Positions 36,468 through 45,649 of a stretch of DNA of 64,000 nt are shown here, in pieces (positions within the stretch are counted from its first letter, which is position 1; each line of letters opens with the position of its first letter). This DNA is from Herpetosiphonaceae bacterium. Lineage in GTDB: Bacteria; Chloroflexota; Chloroflexia; Chloroflexales; Herpetosiphonaceae. The notes beneath the pieces are model-generated. The model made no database searches and was not told the DNA's origin. It saw only the letters and a program-made list of their open reading frames with translations. The stretch covers positions 380,001 to 444,000 of the forward strand of contig BPHZ01000001.1 of NCBI GenBank assembly GCA_026003835.1, given 5' to 3'. The position numbers were made by a program, and so were the translations under genes.

Positions 36468-37964
36468 CTACAGCCCGGCAAGCCCGTCGAAGGTGGGTTT
36501 GAGCGCCGGGTAAAGCGCCCGGTACTGCTGATAGAGCTGCTGGTAGGCGCTCTCTTGCGACGCAACCGGCTCGGCGCGGCCGGTGACTCTGACAGTCGCA
36601 GCGCAGGCGCTCTCGACATCAGGCCAGGCCCCCGCGCCGACACCGGCGAGCAGCGCCGCGCCATAGGCCGCTCCCTCGGTTGTCGTCACCGTTACCAGCT
36701 CGACGCCCAGCACGCAGGCCAGGATCTGCCGCCAGAGCAGACTCCTGGCCCCGCCGCCGGAGACGCGGACCTGTTCAACGGCCCCGAGGCCTGCTTGCTG
36801 AATCAGCGTAAAGCTATCTTTCAAGCCGAAGGCCACACCCTCCAGCACGGCGCGGGTCATATGGCCGCGCCGGTGGCGGACAGTCAACCCCACCCAGGCG
36901 CCGCGCGCGAGCGGATCGGGGTAGGGGGTGCGCTCGCCCGTAAGGTAGGGCAAAAAGAGCAGTCCTTCGCTGCCGGCGGGCACCTCTGCCGCCTCCTCAA
37001 CAAGCTGGTCGAAGCTGAGCTGCGGCGCGCAGACATCCCGATACCACTGCAAGCTACCGGCGGCACTCAACATAACGCCCATCAAATGCCAGCGACCCGG
37101 CGCTGCGTGGCAGAAGGCGTGCAGGCGTCCCTGAGGCTCGATCAGCGGCTCGGCGGTGCCGGCAAAAACGACCCCCGACGTACCAAGGGTCAGGGCGATA
37201 ATGCCTGGCCGCACCGCTCCCACGCCAACGGCCTGCGCCGCCTGGTCGCCGCCCCCAGCCATCACCGGCGTACCCGCGCGTAGACCGGTCAGGGCTGCCG
37301 CTTCAGCGCTGACTGAGCCGGTCACAGCAGGCCCTTCAAAAGTCGGCGGGAGCCAGTCGCGGGGAATGCCCAGAGCGTCGAGAACCGCCTGCGACCAGTC
37401 GCGGGCGCGCAGGTCGAAGAGCAGCGTACCCGAGCCGTCGGCCTTATCCATCGCGTAGGTGCCTGTCAGGCGGTAGCGCACATAGTCCTTAGGCAGCAGC
37501 ACATGGCGCGCGCGAGCGTAGATATCCGGCTCGTGCTCGGCGACCCACAGGATCTTTGGGGCGGTAAAACCGGTAAGCGCATCATTGCCGGTGATCTGAA
37601 TAAGCCGCTCTTTGCCGAGACGGGCACGGATCTCATCGCATTGGGCGGCGGTACGCTGATCGTTCCAGAGGATGGCCGGCCGCAGAACAGCGCCCTGGGC
37701 ATCCAACAGCACCAGCCCATGCATCTGGCCCGTCAACCCAATGGCCTCCACCTGCGCGCCGGAGACGCCAGTCTCGTCGAGCACCCGGCGGATGCTGGTC
37801 ATCACCCCGTCCCACCACTCGTGTGGGTCCTGCTCCGACCACAGCGGCCGTGGTGTCGAGAGTGTCAGCGGCGTTGTGGCGCTGCCGGCCACGTTGCCCG
37901 CCTCGTCGACGAGCAAAGCCTTAGCTCCGGTGGTAGAAACATCGATGCCGAGAAAGAGGGCCAT
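36468..37964 (-). CDS. xylB: Xylulokinase
   Basis: Phosphorylates D-xylulose to xylulose 5-phosphate. The 498 residues belong to the FGGY sugar kinases. The N-terminal ATP-binding start FLGIDVSTTGAKALLVDEAG is visible, as are the xylulokinase-type GQMHGLVLLDAQG, the ATP/substrate loop GGGDQAAQAVGVGAV and the C-terminal VSGGGARSLLWRQILA. GGAGGTGACA precedes the ATG at 37964. It is the last gene of the minus-strand sugar cluster, 69 bases after the divergent xylose isomerase paralogue. Confidence 0.94.
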   Translation of the reverse strand: MALFLGIDVSTTGAKALLVDEAGNVAGSATTPLTLSTPRPLWSEQDPHEWWDGVMTSIRRVLDETGVSGAQVEAIGLTGQMHGLVLLDAQGAVLRPAILWNDQRTAAQCDEIRARLGKERLIQITGNDALTGFTAPKILWVAEHEPDIYARARHVLLPKDYVRYRLTGTYAMDKADGSGTLLFDLRARDWSQAVLDALGIPRDWLPPTFEGPAVTGSVSAEAAALTGLRAGTPVMAGGGDQAAQAVGVGAVRPGIIALTLGTSGVVFAGTAEPLIEPQGRLHAFCHAAPGRWHLMGVMLSAAGSLQWYRDVCAPQLSFDQLVEEAAEVPAGSEGLLFLPYLTGERTPYPDPLARGAWVGLTVRHRRGHMTRAVLEGVAFGLKDSFTLIQQAGLGAVEQVRVSGGGARSLLWRQILACVLGVELVTVTTTEGAAYGAALLAGVGAGAWPDVESACAATVRVTGRAEPVASQESAYQQLYQQYRALYPALKPTFDGLAGL

Positions 37965-38033
37965 TGTCACCTCCTGTGTGGGAACGGTGCGGCGCACACC
38001 AGGTTCGTCGCTCCTGTGCCTCCGTGGTGAATA

Positions 38034-39068
38034 CTAACGGCCCATGAGCGCGCGGATAATCTCGATCTCAAGCTGTTCGTAATTGCGCTGCGCGATCAAC
38101 TGGTCGATACGAGCGGTGTCAAGGCTGCGCACCACAGCGAGCAACGCCAGGAAGATCTCCCTGCTATTGGCTAGATGCTGTGTCGCTTCCTCTGCCCGCT
38201 GAGTGCGCATCGCCTTCACGTCCATGCCGACGAACTCGCCGTTATTGCCGTAGCCATTGCGGTCGAGCACCCAGACCTGCATAAAAGCGCGGCGCAGATC
38301 GACGGAGCCAAAGCTCTTGTCCTGATCGTACTTCAGCCCATTCTGATCGTTGAGATGAACGCTCCAGAGTTTTTTATGGGCCAGGGCATACGACATCTCG
38401 TCGGATGGATCAAGGCCGGCAAGGATGGCATGGGCGGACTCGATCAGCGCGCCTACCCGTGATGGATCATCGCTGAGATAGGCCAGGCCAATGGCGTGGC
38501 CCACAGTAGGCAGATAGGCCTGATCCATCGGCTCGTTGGGTTTGGGCTCGATCAGGATGAGGATCTCCGGGTCGTAGGCCAACATCCTGTTGACTGCCTC
38601 CAAGATGCGCTCGACGGCAAGCCGGGCATCTTTCGACTCGCGAATGTAGGTACCCTCGCGCGCCGGCCACAGGACGATCTTCTTTGTGCCGAGGACATTA
38701 GCGATATCGATAGCCTTGAGGCTGCGCTCGATGGCGTAGCGGCGATTGTTCTCGTCATTAGAGGTAAAGCCTCCATCGATGGTGCGTGGGTCCTCCCACA
38801 GCCGTGGCGCTACGAACTCAGCAACCAGCCCTTCATCGTCGAGTGTGCGTCGAAGCCCGGCAGCGCTGCGCTCGATCTGTGCGCCGCTCAATTCGTTGAG
38901 GTTCGGCACCGCATCGTCATCGTGGAGCTGAACGCCATCGAAGCCCAGCTTTTTATAGAGAGCCAGCTTTTGCGTGAAGGGCATGCCTGGTCGTACCGGC
39001 GGCCCAAACGGATCGGCGCCCTCGTGAATATTCCAGGGGCCGAACGAGAAACGAAATGTTCCGGGCAT
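38034..39068 (-). CDS. Xylose isomerase-like TIM-barrel protein, divergent paralogue
   Basis: The 344-residue protein shares the XylA layout with the next upstream gene (for example, LHDDDAVP, EPKPNEPMDQAYL, LNDQ, YDQD and GMDVKAMRT), so it binds metals in a related active site. Yet at the position of XylA's metal-ligand Asp (FHIDLND) it has WSVHLND, with His238 replacing Asp. The length is about 45 residues shorter, mostly at the C-terminus. It may isomerise a different aldose, or have lost xylose activity. GGAGGAACGACC precedes the ATG. It lies between xylB and xylA, so it probably belongs to the same pathway. Confidence 0.82.
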   Translation of the reverse strand: MPGTFRFSFGPWNIHEGADPFGPPVRPGMPFTQKLALYKKLGFDGVQLHDDDAVPNLNELSGAQIERSAAGLRRTLDDEGLVAEFVAPRLWEDPRTIDGGFTSNDENNRRYAIERSLKAIDIANVLGTKKIVLWPAREGTYIRESKDARLAVERILEAVNRMLAYDPEILILIEPKPNEPMDQAYLPTVGHAIGLAYLSDDPSRVGALIESAHAILAGLDPSDEMSYALAHKKLWSVHLNDQNGLKYDQDKSFGSVDLRRAFMQVWVLDRNGYGNNGEFVGMDVKAMRTQRAEEATQHLANSREIFLALLAVVRSLDTARIDQLIAQRNYEQLEIEIIRALMGR

Positions 39069-39092
39069 GGTCGTTCCTCCTGCGCACTCCGC

Positions 39093-40262
39093 TCAGCGCA
39101 CGCCCAGCAGCAGCTCGACGGTCAGTTGATCGAGTCGCTCGTAGCGCAAATCGCGCCGGCCAAGGGTCCCACGGTCAAACTGATACTCCTTGAGCCTGGT
39201 CGCGCGCTCGCGGGAGTACGGCCCAAGCAGCCCGGTCATGGAGCCATCATCGGCGTTGATCTCCGCCAGCAGCCCCTGGATCTCCTGGTCCTGATTGAAG
39301 CGGCGGGCCTTCTCCTTAAGGATCAAATAGGTACGCATACAGCCACGGGCGAAATCCTTGACGCCCTCATAGCCCTCGGTGCGGTAGGCGTGAGCGTCAA
39401 AGTGCCGGCTACCCTGATAGCCGACATCCTCTAGGAACTTGACCAGGAAAAAGGCGGACTTGAGATTATGGGCGCCGAAGCGAAAGTCTTGGTCATAGCG
39501 GCCGAAGGCCTGGTCGTTGAGATCGATGTGGAAGAGCTTGCCGCGCTCCCATGCCTGAGCGACGGCATGCAAAAAGTTGAGACCGGCCATATGCTCGTGG
39601 GCCACCTCGGGATTGACTCCAACCATCTCCGGGTGGTCCAGCGTCTCGATAAAGCCCAGCATCGCGCCGGTCGTCGCCAGATAGATATCGCCGCGCGGCT
39701 CATTGGGCTTGGCCTCAAGGGCGAATTTGTAGCCGTAGCCCTGCTCGATGGAGTACTCGCACAGGAAATTCAAGGCCTCGCGCATGCGTTTGAGCGCCTC
39801 GACGGGATCCTTCGCGGCGTCGGTCTCAACACCCTCGCGGCCACCCCAAAAGACATAGACCTTCGCGCCGAGTTCGGCGCCCAAATCCATGCTGCGCATC
39901 GTTTTCTGGAGAGCATAAGCGCGCACGCGCGGGTCATTGGAGGTAAAGGCGCCATCCTTGAAGGCGGGATCGGTAAAGAGATTGGTCGTCGCCATAGGCA
40001 CAACCAGGCCCGTTTCCTGAAGCGCGCGCTTGAAATCGCGCACGATGCGGTCGCGCTCGGCGCTGGTGGCATCGATAGGCACCAGATCATTGTCGTGGAA
40101 ATTGACCCCATAGGCGCCCACTTCCGCAAGGAGGTGAACAAGCTCGACGGGCGAGAGCGGCTGCCGCACCGGCTCGCCGAAGGGATCGCGCCCGATGTTG
40201 CCCACTGTCCAGAGGCCGAATGTAAACTTATGCTCCGGCCTGGGCTCATACTCATTCGCCAT
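39093..40262 (-). CDS. xylA: Xylose isomerase
   Basis: Converts D-xylose to D-xylulose; a TIM-barrel enzyme with two divalent metals. The 389 residues match the short class I (actinomycete) type. Seen are catalytic His in NFHDNDLVP, the Lys/Glu pair in [10 protein letters not shown], Glu/His in [11 protein letters not shown], ligands in HIDLNDQ (Asp247) and YDQD, and Asp in [22 protein letters not shown] precedes the ATG. A short inverted repeat (GTGCA-N7-TGCAC, 40281-40297) lies in the leader, 19-35 bases ahead of the start. Confidence 0.96.
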   Translation of the reverse strand: MANEYEPRPEHKFTFGLWTVGNIGRDPFGEPVRQPLSPVELVHLLAEVGAYGVNFHDNDLVPIDATSAERDRIVRDFKRALQETGLVVPMATTNLFTDPAFKDGAFTSNDPRVRAYALQKTMRSMDLGAELGAKVYVFWGGREGVETDAAKDPVEALKRMREALNFLCEYSIEQGYGYKFALEAKPNEPRGDIYLATTGAMLGFIETLDHPEMVGVNPEVAHEHMAGLNFLHAVAQAWERGKLFHIDLNDQAFGRYDQDFRFGAHNLKSAFFLVKFLEDVGYQGSRHFDAHAYRTEGYEGVKDFARGCMRTYLILKEKARRFNQDQEIQGLLAEINADDGSMTGLLGPYSRERATRLKEYQFDRGTLGRRDLRYERLDQLTVELLLGVR

Positions 40263-40440
40263 AGCTATTCTCCCAATCTAGTGCACAATCACTGCACCTC
40301 TGCGGACATACGGCTGTTGGTTTTGCCTATCAGGATGGTGTGTGGGAGGCCCCGAACCCCCGGCCTGAGGGCGCACCAGGCAGAATTCGTATCCCGGCTC
40401 GCCGTTCCATGTGACACTCCAACTGATAGGTGAGCGCCGC

Positions 40441-41133
40441 TTAGAATCGCTCACCCCGGATAGGCACAATGTAGGAGCGGATCAGGGTGAGCACGCTCGC
40501 GCTCATAGCTTCGATATGGTCGCGCATCAGCTGCTGGGCAGCCTCAGCATCGCCCTCGACGATTGCCTGAGCGACGGCCATATGCTCTCTGGTACAGGCC
40601 AACAGCCGCTCAGGTCTGGTAGCCGAGTTGATCGAAATACGGTGGAGGCGCTTGCGCATATCCTGGATGGTTTGTCGCAGGAGCACATTGCCGGAAGCTT
40701 CCAGGATAATCTCGTGATAGGGTTTATCGGTGATGGACCATGCCTCCACATCGCGTTCCTCTGCGGCGCGCATCAGCCGCTGGGCCAACTCCGCCAGGCG
40801 CCGGGCCTGCTCGTCGGTGCGGCGCTGCGCTGCCAGGTAGGCACAGTATGGGTCGAGGAGTCGCAGCAACTCAAGCATATCCTCGACATCTTTAATTGTC
40901 AGCTCCTTGACGACGAGGCCACGCCCCGGCACCGTATGGATAATCCCTTCCTGCTCTAGGCGGCGGAGAGCCTCGCGAACCGGCGTTCTGCTGATCGAAA
41001 GCCACTTCGCCAGGCGATCCTGAGTCAGAGTCTCGCCGGGCTTGAGTTCAAGATTGGCAATGGCGAGCGAGATGCGCTGGTACGCCTTATCTGTCAATGA
41101 GATAAAATCTTCTGATTCAAAACCATTTGACAT
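40441..41133 (-). CDS. GntR-family transcriptional regulator (FCD domain)
   Basis: A 230-residue regulator. The winged HTH (about 14-80) contains LTQDRLAKWLSISRTPVREALRRLEQEG (read in two parts), and the FCD ligand-binding domain (about 85-220) has the usual histidines and acidic residues (for example YHEIILEASGN). Members respond to sugar acids, hydroxy acids or related metabolites. It sits in the middle of the catabolic cluster, with the creatininase-family gene upstream and xylA downstream, and is the best candidate for its regulator. CCGGGGGACAACCT precedes the ATG. Confidence 0.9.
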   Translation of the reverse strand: MSNGFESEDFISLTDKAYQRISLAIANLELKPGETLTQDRLAKWLSISRTPVREALRRLEQEGIIHTVPGRGLVVKELTIKDVEDMLELLRLLDPYCAYLAAQRRTDEQARRLAELAQRLMRAAEERDVEAWSITDKPYHEIILEASGNVLLRQTIQDMRKRLHRISINSATRPERLLACTREHMAVAQAIVEGDAEAAQQLMRDHIEAMSASVLTLIRSYIVPIRGERF

Positions 41134-41235
41134 AGGTTGTCCCCCGGTACGTGCTATACCAGCTCATTCCGGCCGGCCTGCCCGGCGTTAGCGTCGCCGC
41201 AAGGCTGTGGCGGTGTAGCGTGGTTGGCGAACAGA

Positions 41236-42159
41236 TTAGAAGGCGCGGTCCAGGAACTCACGATTGTGCACCTCAACAGGGACCTTCATCAGCTCAAGAA
41301 CGCCGCGAGCGACGTGCTCCGAGTAGCGGCGAAAGGCCTCCTCGCCTTTTTCCGCAGTAGCGCGCAGTGGATTGCCGATGACCCCGCTCTCAATAAACTC
41401 ATGGTGATCCATCGGGAAGTGGAAGTAGCTATAGCCCTCGAACTCCACATCCGGCGCGCCATCCTTTTTGGCAAACGACTCCGGCAGATAGTCCGGAATA
41501 TGCGCCCTGGTGAACTCGGCGCGCTCCATGCGAACCAGCTGAGGATTCCAGGCCATCACCTGCGAGGTCTCAAGCTCACTTGCGTGCCAGCCCGGCGTCT
41601 CCTCCGGTGGATTCTCCATCAGGCCCTTCAGGACACCGACATAGCGCTCCATATACGGCTTGACGAAACTGATCAGCGCCCCTGTCTCGTAGCGCAGCTT
41701 GCGTAAGATCGGATCGATCACCTTGACATTTGAGCCATGACCGTTGACAAAAATCAGGCGATTGAAGCCGTGATGGATAAGGCTGCGGGCGACATCGTAC
41801 ACCAGGTTGAGCAGCGTGCTGCTGCGGAGCGTAATCGTACCGCGTGCCTGACCCGGGCCGTGCATATGCTGTGGCGAGTACCCCATCCAGATCGGCGGCG
41901 TATGCAACACACCGATAAGCTCTGAGACGCGGCGCGAAACCTCGACAGCAGTGATGGTATCGGTCCACAGCGGGAGATGCGGCCCATGTTGCTCCATGCT
42001 CGCCATCGGGATCAGGATGATATCCTTGACCTTGAGATACTCGGCGATATCCACAAAGCTCAGGTCGGCCAGGTTCCAGGAGATGAACTTCCCACGAAAC
42101 TCCTCATCACCTGTTGTCATCGGCTTCAAGGACTCCGGTACAGTTCTATTGTACATCAC
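41236..42159 (-). CDS. Creatininase-family amidohydrolase
   Basis: Metal-dependent amidohydrolase of 307 residues. Ligands Glu56, His58 and Asp67 lie in SMEQHGPHLPLWTD, and a second site is in NGHGSN near 133, followed by GWHASELETS, which carries another His/Glu pair. The family also includes cyclic-amide hydrolases and the GTP-derived FAPy deformylase ArfB, so creatinine itself is not proved. The first ATG overlaps the last codons of the upstream UPF0261 gene by 4 bases (ATGA), so the two proteins are probably made in step and may act together. Confidence 0.88.
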   Translation of the reverse strand: MMYNRTVPESLKPMTTGDEEFRGKFISWNLADLSFVDIAEYLKVKDIILIPMASMEQHGPHLPLWTDTITAVEVSRRVSELIGVLHTPPIWMGYSPQHMHGPGQARGTITLRSSTLLNLVYDVARSLIHHGFNRLIFVNGHGSNVKVIDPILRKLRYETGALISFVKPYMERYVGVLKGLMENPPEETPGWHASELETSQVMAWNPQLVRMERAEFTRAHIPDYLPESFAKKDGAPDVEFEGYSYFHFPMDHHEFIESGVIGNPLRATAEKGEEAFRRYSEHVARGVLELMKVPVEVHNREFLDRAF

Positions 42160-43388
42160 TGCTGCTCCTTGCGCATAAGGTTGATGAATAACCGCGCCAC
42201 CTCGCGGCCAAACTCCGGATCGTTGACATGACGCTCGAAGGTTTGGATGGGGATATCCTTACGCAGCTCGCCCCGCAGAGCTGCGAGGAAGGCGGCATCC
42301 GCCTCAGGGTTCCAGAAGACGCCGCCTGGCACGTTGGGGATAGAAAGCCCACAGGTTGGGACAGCGACGATCAGCGGGCCTTTCGCAGCACTGAGCCGCT
42401 CGGCGAAGATGCGGCCAAGCTGGATCATTTCATCGTAAGAGGCGCGCACGAGGGTGTACTCAGGGTTGTGATCATAGATGGGCCGGTTGCGCAGGTGATC
42501 GGGGATTGTACCGGCGGCCCAGACGCTGAAATCGACACAGCCCGGCACCACAACCTGGGGCAGCCCGATCCTGCCGACACGCAGCAGCCGCTCGGGCCCA
42601 CCATCGTGGATGCCGCCGACGAGGGGATCATAGACCTCATTGGTGGTGTAGTCGATCACGCCGGCGAACTGGCCGGCCTCGGCAAGCTCTTCCATAGCCG
42701 GGCCACCGACGCCATTGGAGTGGAAGATAACAGCTTCGTACCCGTGGGCGGCAAGCTCCTCCTTGAGCGCCATCACCGCCTTTGTGGTGTTGCCGAGCAT
42801 TGTGACGGCGACATAGCGGCGGTCGGAATCGGGCTGCGGCAGCCTATGCCCATACTCCAGCATGCCTTTGAGGGCCGCCGCGACATTATCAAAGATGGTG
42901 CAGGCGATTGGGTTCAGGCCCAAAATATCGACGACCGAGTGGACCACCAGCATATCGCGGGTGCCGACCAGCGGCTCAAAGTAGTGTTTACCGGAGGCGA
43001 TTGGCGAAATAACGACTTTAGGAATGCCGATGGGCAGCACCACCATCGCTCCGGCGCCCATGACCGCGCCTTCCGCGCCGCCGACACTCACCGCCGCGTC
43101 GAGCCGGCCTTCGGCATAGAGTTCCAGCACGAGTTTTTGCAGGGCATGGCGCATGCCATGGACGGCGCGGCCACGGCTGCCGGCGTTGCGCAGCGCCTCG
43201 ATGGTTGTCCCGCCATAGCGGGCGGCGGTGGCCCGATCGATATCGGGGGTGATGCCCAGCGGCTCGCCGAGGATGCCCGAATCGACAACAAGGGTCTTGA
43301 GGCCAAGCTGCCGCAGGCGGTCGCGCAGGTAGCCAATCTCCGGCCCTTTCGTATCGAGCGTTCCGATGACAACGACGGTCTTGCTCAT
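42156..43388 (-). CDS. UPF0261 / Tm-1-like ATP-binding protein (first copy)
   Basis: A 410-residue protein of the UPF0261 family, related to the N-terminal half of the plant virus-resistance protein Tm-1. The N-terminal signature [19 protein letters not shown], the glycine-rich loop AVSVGGAEGAVMGAGAM, and AVIFHSNGVGGPAMEELAEAG are seen. The bacterial function is unknown to me; an ATP-dependent step on a metabolite is suggested by the fold. The 3' end overlaps the creatininase-family start. A second copy is encoded at 50835-52079. Confidence 0.88.
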   Translation of the reverse strand: MSKTVVVIGTLDTKGPEIGYLRDRLRQLGLKTLVVDSGILGEPLGITPDIDRATAARYGGTTIEALRNAGSRGRAVHGMRHALQKLVLELYAEGRLDAAVSVGGAEGAVMGAGAMVVLPIGIPKVVISPIASGKHYFEPLVGTRDMLVVHSVVDILGLNPIACTIFDNVAAALKGMLEYGHRLPQPDSDRRYVAVTMLGNTTKAVMALKEELAAHGYEAVIFHSNGVGGPAMEELAEAGQFAGVIDYTTNEVYDPLVGGIHDGGPERLLRVGRIGLPQVVVPGCVDFSVWAAGTIPDHLRNRPIYDHNPEYTLVRASYDEMIQLGRIFAERLSAAKGPLIVAVPTCGLSIPNVPGGVFWNPEADAAFLAALRGELRKDIPIQTFERHVNDPEFGREVARLFINLMRKEQQ

Positions 43389-43451
43389 GGGTCACACTCC
43401 GGCTCGCCGGGGGCGGGGTTCGCGGTGCCCCCGGCAAGCGCCAGCGGGTTG

Positions 43452-44339
43452 CTACCTGATCAGCGGCATCAGCGTCTTGGCAGTCTCCTCTACCAGCCAG
43501 CTATAGAACTCATCGGTCAGCGTGCTGCTGCCGTGGTCTTGGATAAACTTGAGCTGCTCGGGGCTGATATCGACAAAGTTGGTCTCAAGGGCATTGGGGA
43601 AGGGGTTGGCCGGCGTGCGATCGATAGGCGCGACAAATTCGACGGTGAGCGCGCCATCATAGCCGATCTCCTTGAGCGTGCCGACGAGCCTGGGCCAGTC
43701 CCAATGGCCCATACCGGCAGCCATGCGGTTGGTATCCGCGACATGGAAATCGACCAGTCGGCTGCCAACCTGGCGGATCGTTTCGTAGGGGTCGGCCTCC
43801 TCGATGTTGATATGAAAGGCGTCGAGACACACGCCGCAGTCGGGGCCGGTGGCCTCGGCCAGCGCCAGCGCCTGGGCGCCGCGGAAAATAAAGTAGGTCT
43901 CGAAGCGATTGATTGCCTCCACCGCCAGCCGGACGCCCTCCTTCTGAGCGTGGGCGTAGATCTCGCGCATACTCTCGACGGCCCACTGCCACTCGTTCTC
44001 AGGCGTTGAGTCGGGGACGATCTTGCCGACGGTGCCGGGAACAATAGTCACCTCGTAGCCTTCGAGCTCCTTGACCATTGTGACGCAGTCCTTGACGTAC
44101 TGCACCGTCCTGGCACGCTGGGCCTCGTCGGCGGCTACAAGGTTGCGATCGCCAAGCATGAGGGTGACCGAGCCCCAGCAGCGCAGGCCATGTTCTTTGA
44201 GCAGACGACGCACCGCTTTGGTGTCATATTGCCGGGGCTCGCCACTTATCTCAATACTTTCATAGCCGTACTTCGCCAGCCGCCGGATGGTCACCTCGAT
44301 CGGTTCCGCCCGCATCCAGTTGTGCATTGACAGATGCAT
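43452..44339 (-). CDS. Sugar phosphate isomerase/epimerase-type TIM barrel
   Basis: The 295-residue protein belongs to the xylose-isomerase-like AP-endonuclease 2 superfamily. N-terminal LSMHNWMRAEPIEVTIRRLA, the metal-ligand segments EAINRFETYFI and DAFHINIEEADPYE, and the histidine region VDFHVADTNRMAAGMGH are visible. These give the usual Glu/Asp/His/Glu metal site. Substrates of relatives include ketohexoses, inosose and tagatose-type sugars; I cannot choose among them. CAGGAGGAATCAC precedes the ATG. It is separated from the Fe-S protein gene by 177 bases containing a hairpin. Confidence 0.85.
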   Translation of the reverse strand: MHLSMHNWMRAEPIEVTIRRLAKYGYESIEISGEPRQYDTKAVRRLLKEHGLRCWGSVTLMLGDRNLVAADEAQRARTVQYVKDCVTMVKELEGYEVTIVPGTVGKIVPDSTPENEWQWAVESMREIYAHAQKEGVRLAVEAINRFETYFIFRGAQALALAEATGPDCGVCLDAFHINIEEADPYETIRQVGSRLVDFHVADTNRMAAGMGHWDWPRLVGTLKEIGYDGALTVEFVAPIDRTPANPFPNALETNFVDISPEQLKFIQDHGSSTLTDEFYSWLVEETAKTLMPLIR

Positions 44340-44381
44340 GTGATTCCTCCTGTCCTTCTGAAAGGTCTGACGATTCCCGCC

Positions 44382-44408
44382 CTGGTTCTGCGTCTGGTGC
44401 AGAACCAG
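44382..44408 (-). other. Intergenic 10-bp hairpin within the sugar cluster
   Basis: CTGGTTCTGC and GCAGAACCAG pair perfectly around a 7-base loop. It lies between the Fe-S protein stop and the downstream epimerase start. There is no T-run on the minus strand, so it could be a processing/stability hairpin or a palindromic operator. Confidence 0.45.
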
Positions 44409-44516
44409 ATTACCTGTGTAGGGCTACCGCTGCGCCTGTCGCTCTAATGGGGTGGTTTGGAAGGGCCTCGCCCCTCCAACTCCCGCTGTCCTCATCACCT
44501 TGACGGTGGTGGTCCA

Positions 44517-45614
44517 CTAGGCGAGATGACGGGCAAGAAGCTCATAGAGGCCCTGGATCTTCAAGGCGAAGCGAGACGCATGCCGGTTGAGATGGGCGAG
44601 GGAGCCAGGGTCTTCGCTGATAAGCATGAATGCGCCATGGTTGGCCGCATCCTGTAGCCGGGCAAGCGTGAGCTGGTCGGCCAGCTCAGGCTGTGTGAAC
44701 TGAAGCGCCGTATCGCCGGCTGGATGTGCCCGCTCCCCACGCCAGAAAAGCTCCAGCCCCGGCTGTCCCAATACTGTCGCCAGCAGCCGGCGTGGCGCGC
44801 GATCGCGGCCTGGCACCCGGGCGGAATGGGTTGGATCGCAATAGGCGTAGGGGGAGGTATCCTCGGAGCGACGCAGCCGCAGGGCGCCGGCTTCGAGCTG
44901 CCCGGCGAGGAAGGGGACCAGCTCGACAAGTTCGATCTCCCGCGGCCAGGCGATACCGAGGCGATCTTCATAGAGCCTGCTGAAGGTATAGTAGTCGCCG
45001 GGAGTGAGCACCAGCAGCCGGCCGGCGCCGCTGGCCTGGAGATCCTCCAGGTTGGCCTGGGCCAAAGCCTCGGCTGTAGAGCGTAGTCCGAGCGAGCTTG
45101 CCAGGTAGCCGTTGTTACGCCCGGCGCCGACGAGCACAGGCTGCACACCGGCCGCGCTCAAGAGCAGCTGGGCTGCCTCCAGCGCCGACGGCCACAAGAA
45201 GAGCGCGGCATCGCCCACAAAGAGCGCCACATCACCTCGCTGCTTCACCGGCCATGGTTGCTGCTGTGTATAGGGGTTACTCCACTGCTGCAGCGCCTGC
45301 TCGATACGATAGACCGCCGGCGGCGCCTGTTTCAGCTCGACGACCTCCTCGCGGGCGGCGGCGATGGCGTCCGGCAGAGGCTGGTCGGTGGCGCAGTGCG
45401 CGCGGCAGAGCCCGCAATCGGCGCAGCTAAACAGGACCTCGCTGGTCTCTCGGTTCCACTGCAACAGGCCACGCCTGACCGAGGCGATGGTCAGGCCCCA
45501 GCCATGTGGGCTGAGAGTCTCCGAGCGGGTGACATACCCCACCGGGCAAACATGTCTGCACATCAGGCAGTAGCGGCAGTTTTCGGTGGTGGCGATAGGC
45601 TGTAGAATGTGCAT
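44517..45614 (-). CDS. Fe-S protein with two 4Fe-4S motifs, GlcF/HdrD-like
   Basis: Likely electron acceptor for the FAD oxidase encoded just upstream. The 365 residues begin with two clusters: C13-X2-C16-X2-C19-X3-C23-P, and C64-X2-C67-X2-C70-X3-C74. The C-terminal two-thirds resemble the CCG region of GlcF/HdrD proteins. However, the segment AYCDPTHSAR has kept a Cys at a shifted place and lost the usual CCG, so the second catalytic cluster seems incomplete. The gene starts 35 bases after the FAD oxidase stop. Membrane quinone could be the final acceptor (inference). Confidence 0.8.
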   Translation of the reverse strand: MHILQPIATTENCRYCLMCRHVCPVGYVTRSETLSPHGWGLTIASVRRGLLQWNRETSEVLFSCADCGLCRAHCATDQPLPDAIAAAREEVVELKQAPPAVYRIEQALQQWSNPYTQQQPWPVKQRGDVALFVGDAALFLWPSALEAAQLLLSAAGVQPVLVGAGRNNGYLASSLGLRSTAEALAQANLEDLQASGAGRLLVLTPGDYYTFSRLYEDRLGIAWPREIELVELVPFLAGQLEAGALRLRRSEDTSPYAYCDPTHSARVPGRDRAPRRLLATVLGQPGLELFWRGERAHPAGDTALQFTQPELADQLTLARLQDAANHGAFMLISEDPGSLAHLNRHASRFALKIQGLYELLARHLA

Positions 45615-45649
45615 AACGCCTTTCCAACATCAAGCGGAGCGTTCCACGG

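Noticed and set aside
42228..44009. Long plus-strand open frame of 593 codons opposite UPF0261 and epimerase genes
   Set aside because: The minus-strand proteins show clear family motifs; this frame has none and is a by-product of the high-GC third-position pattern.
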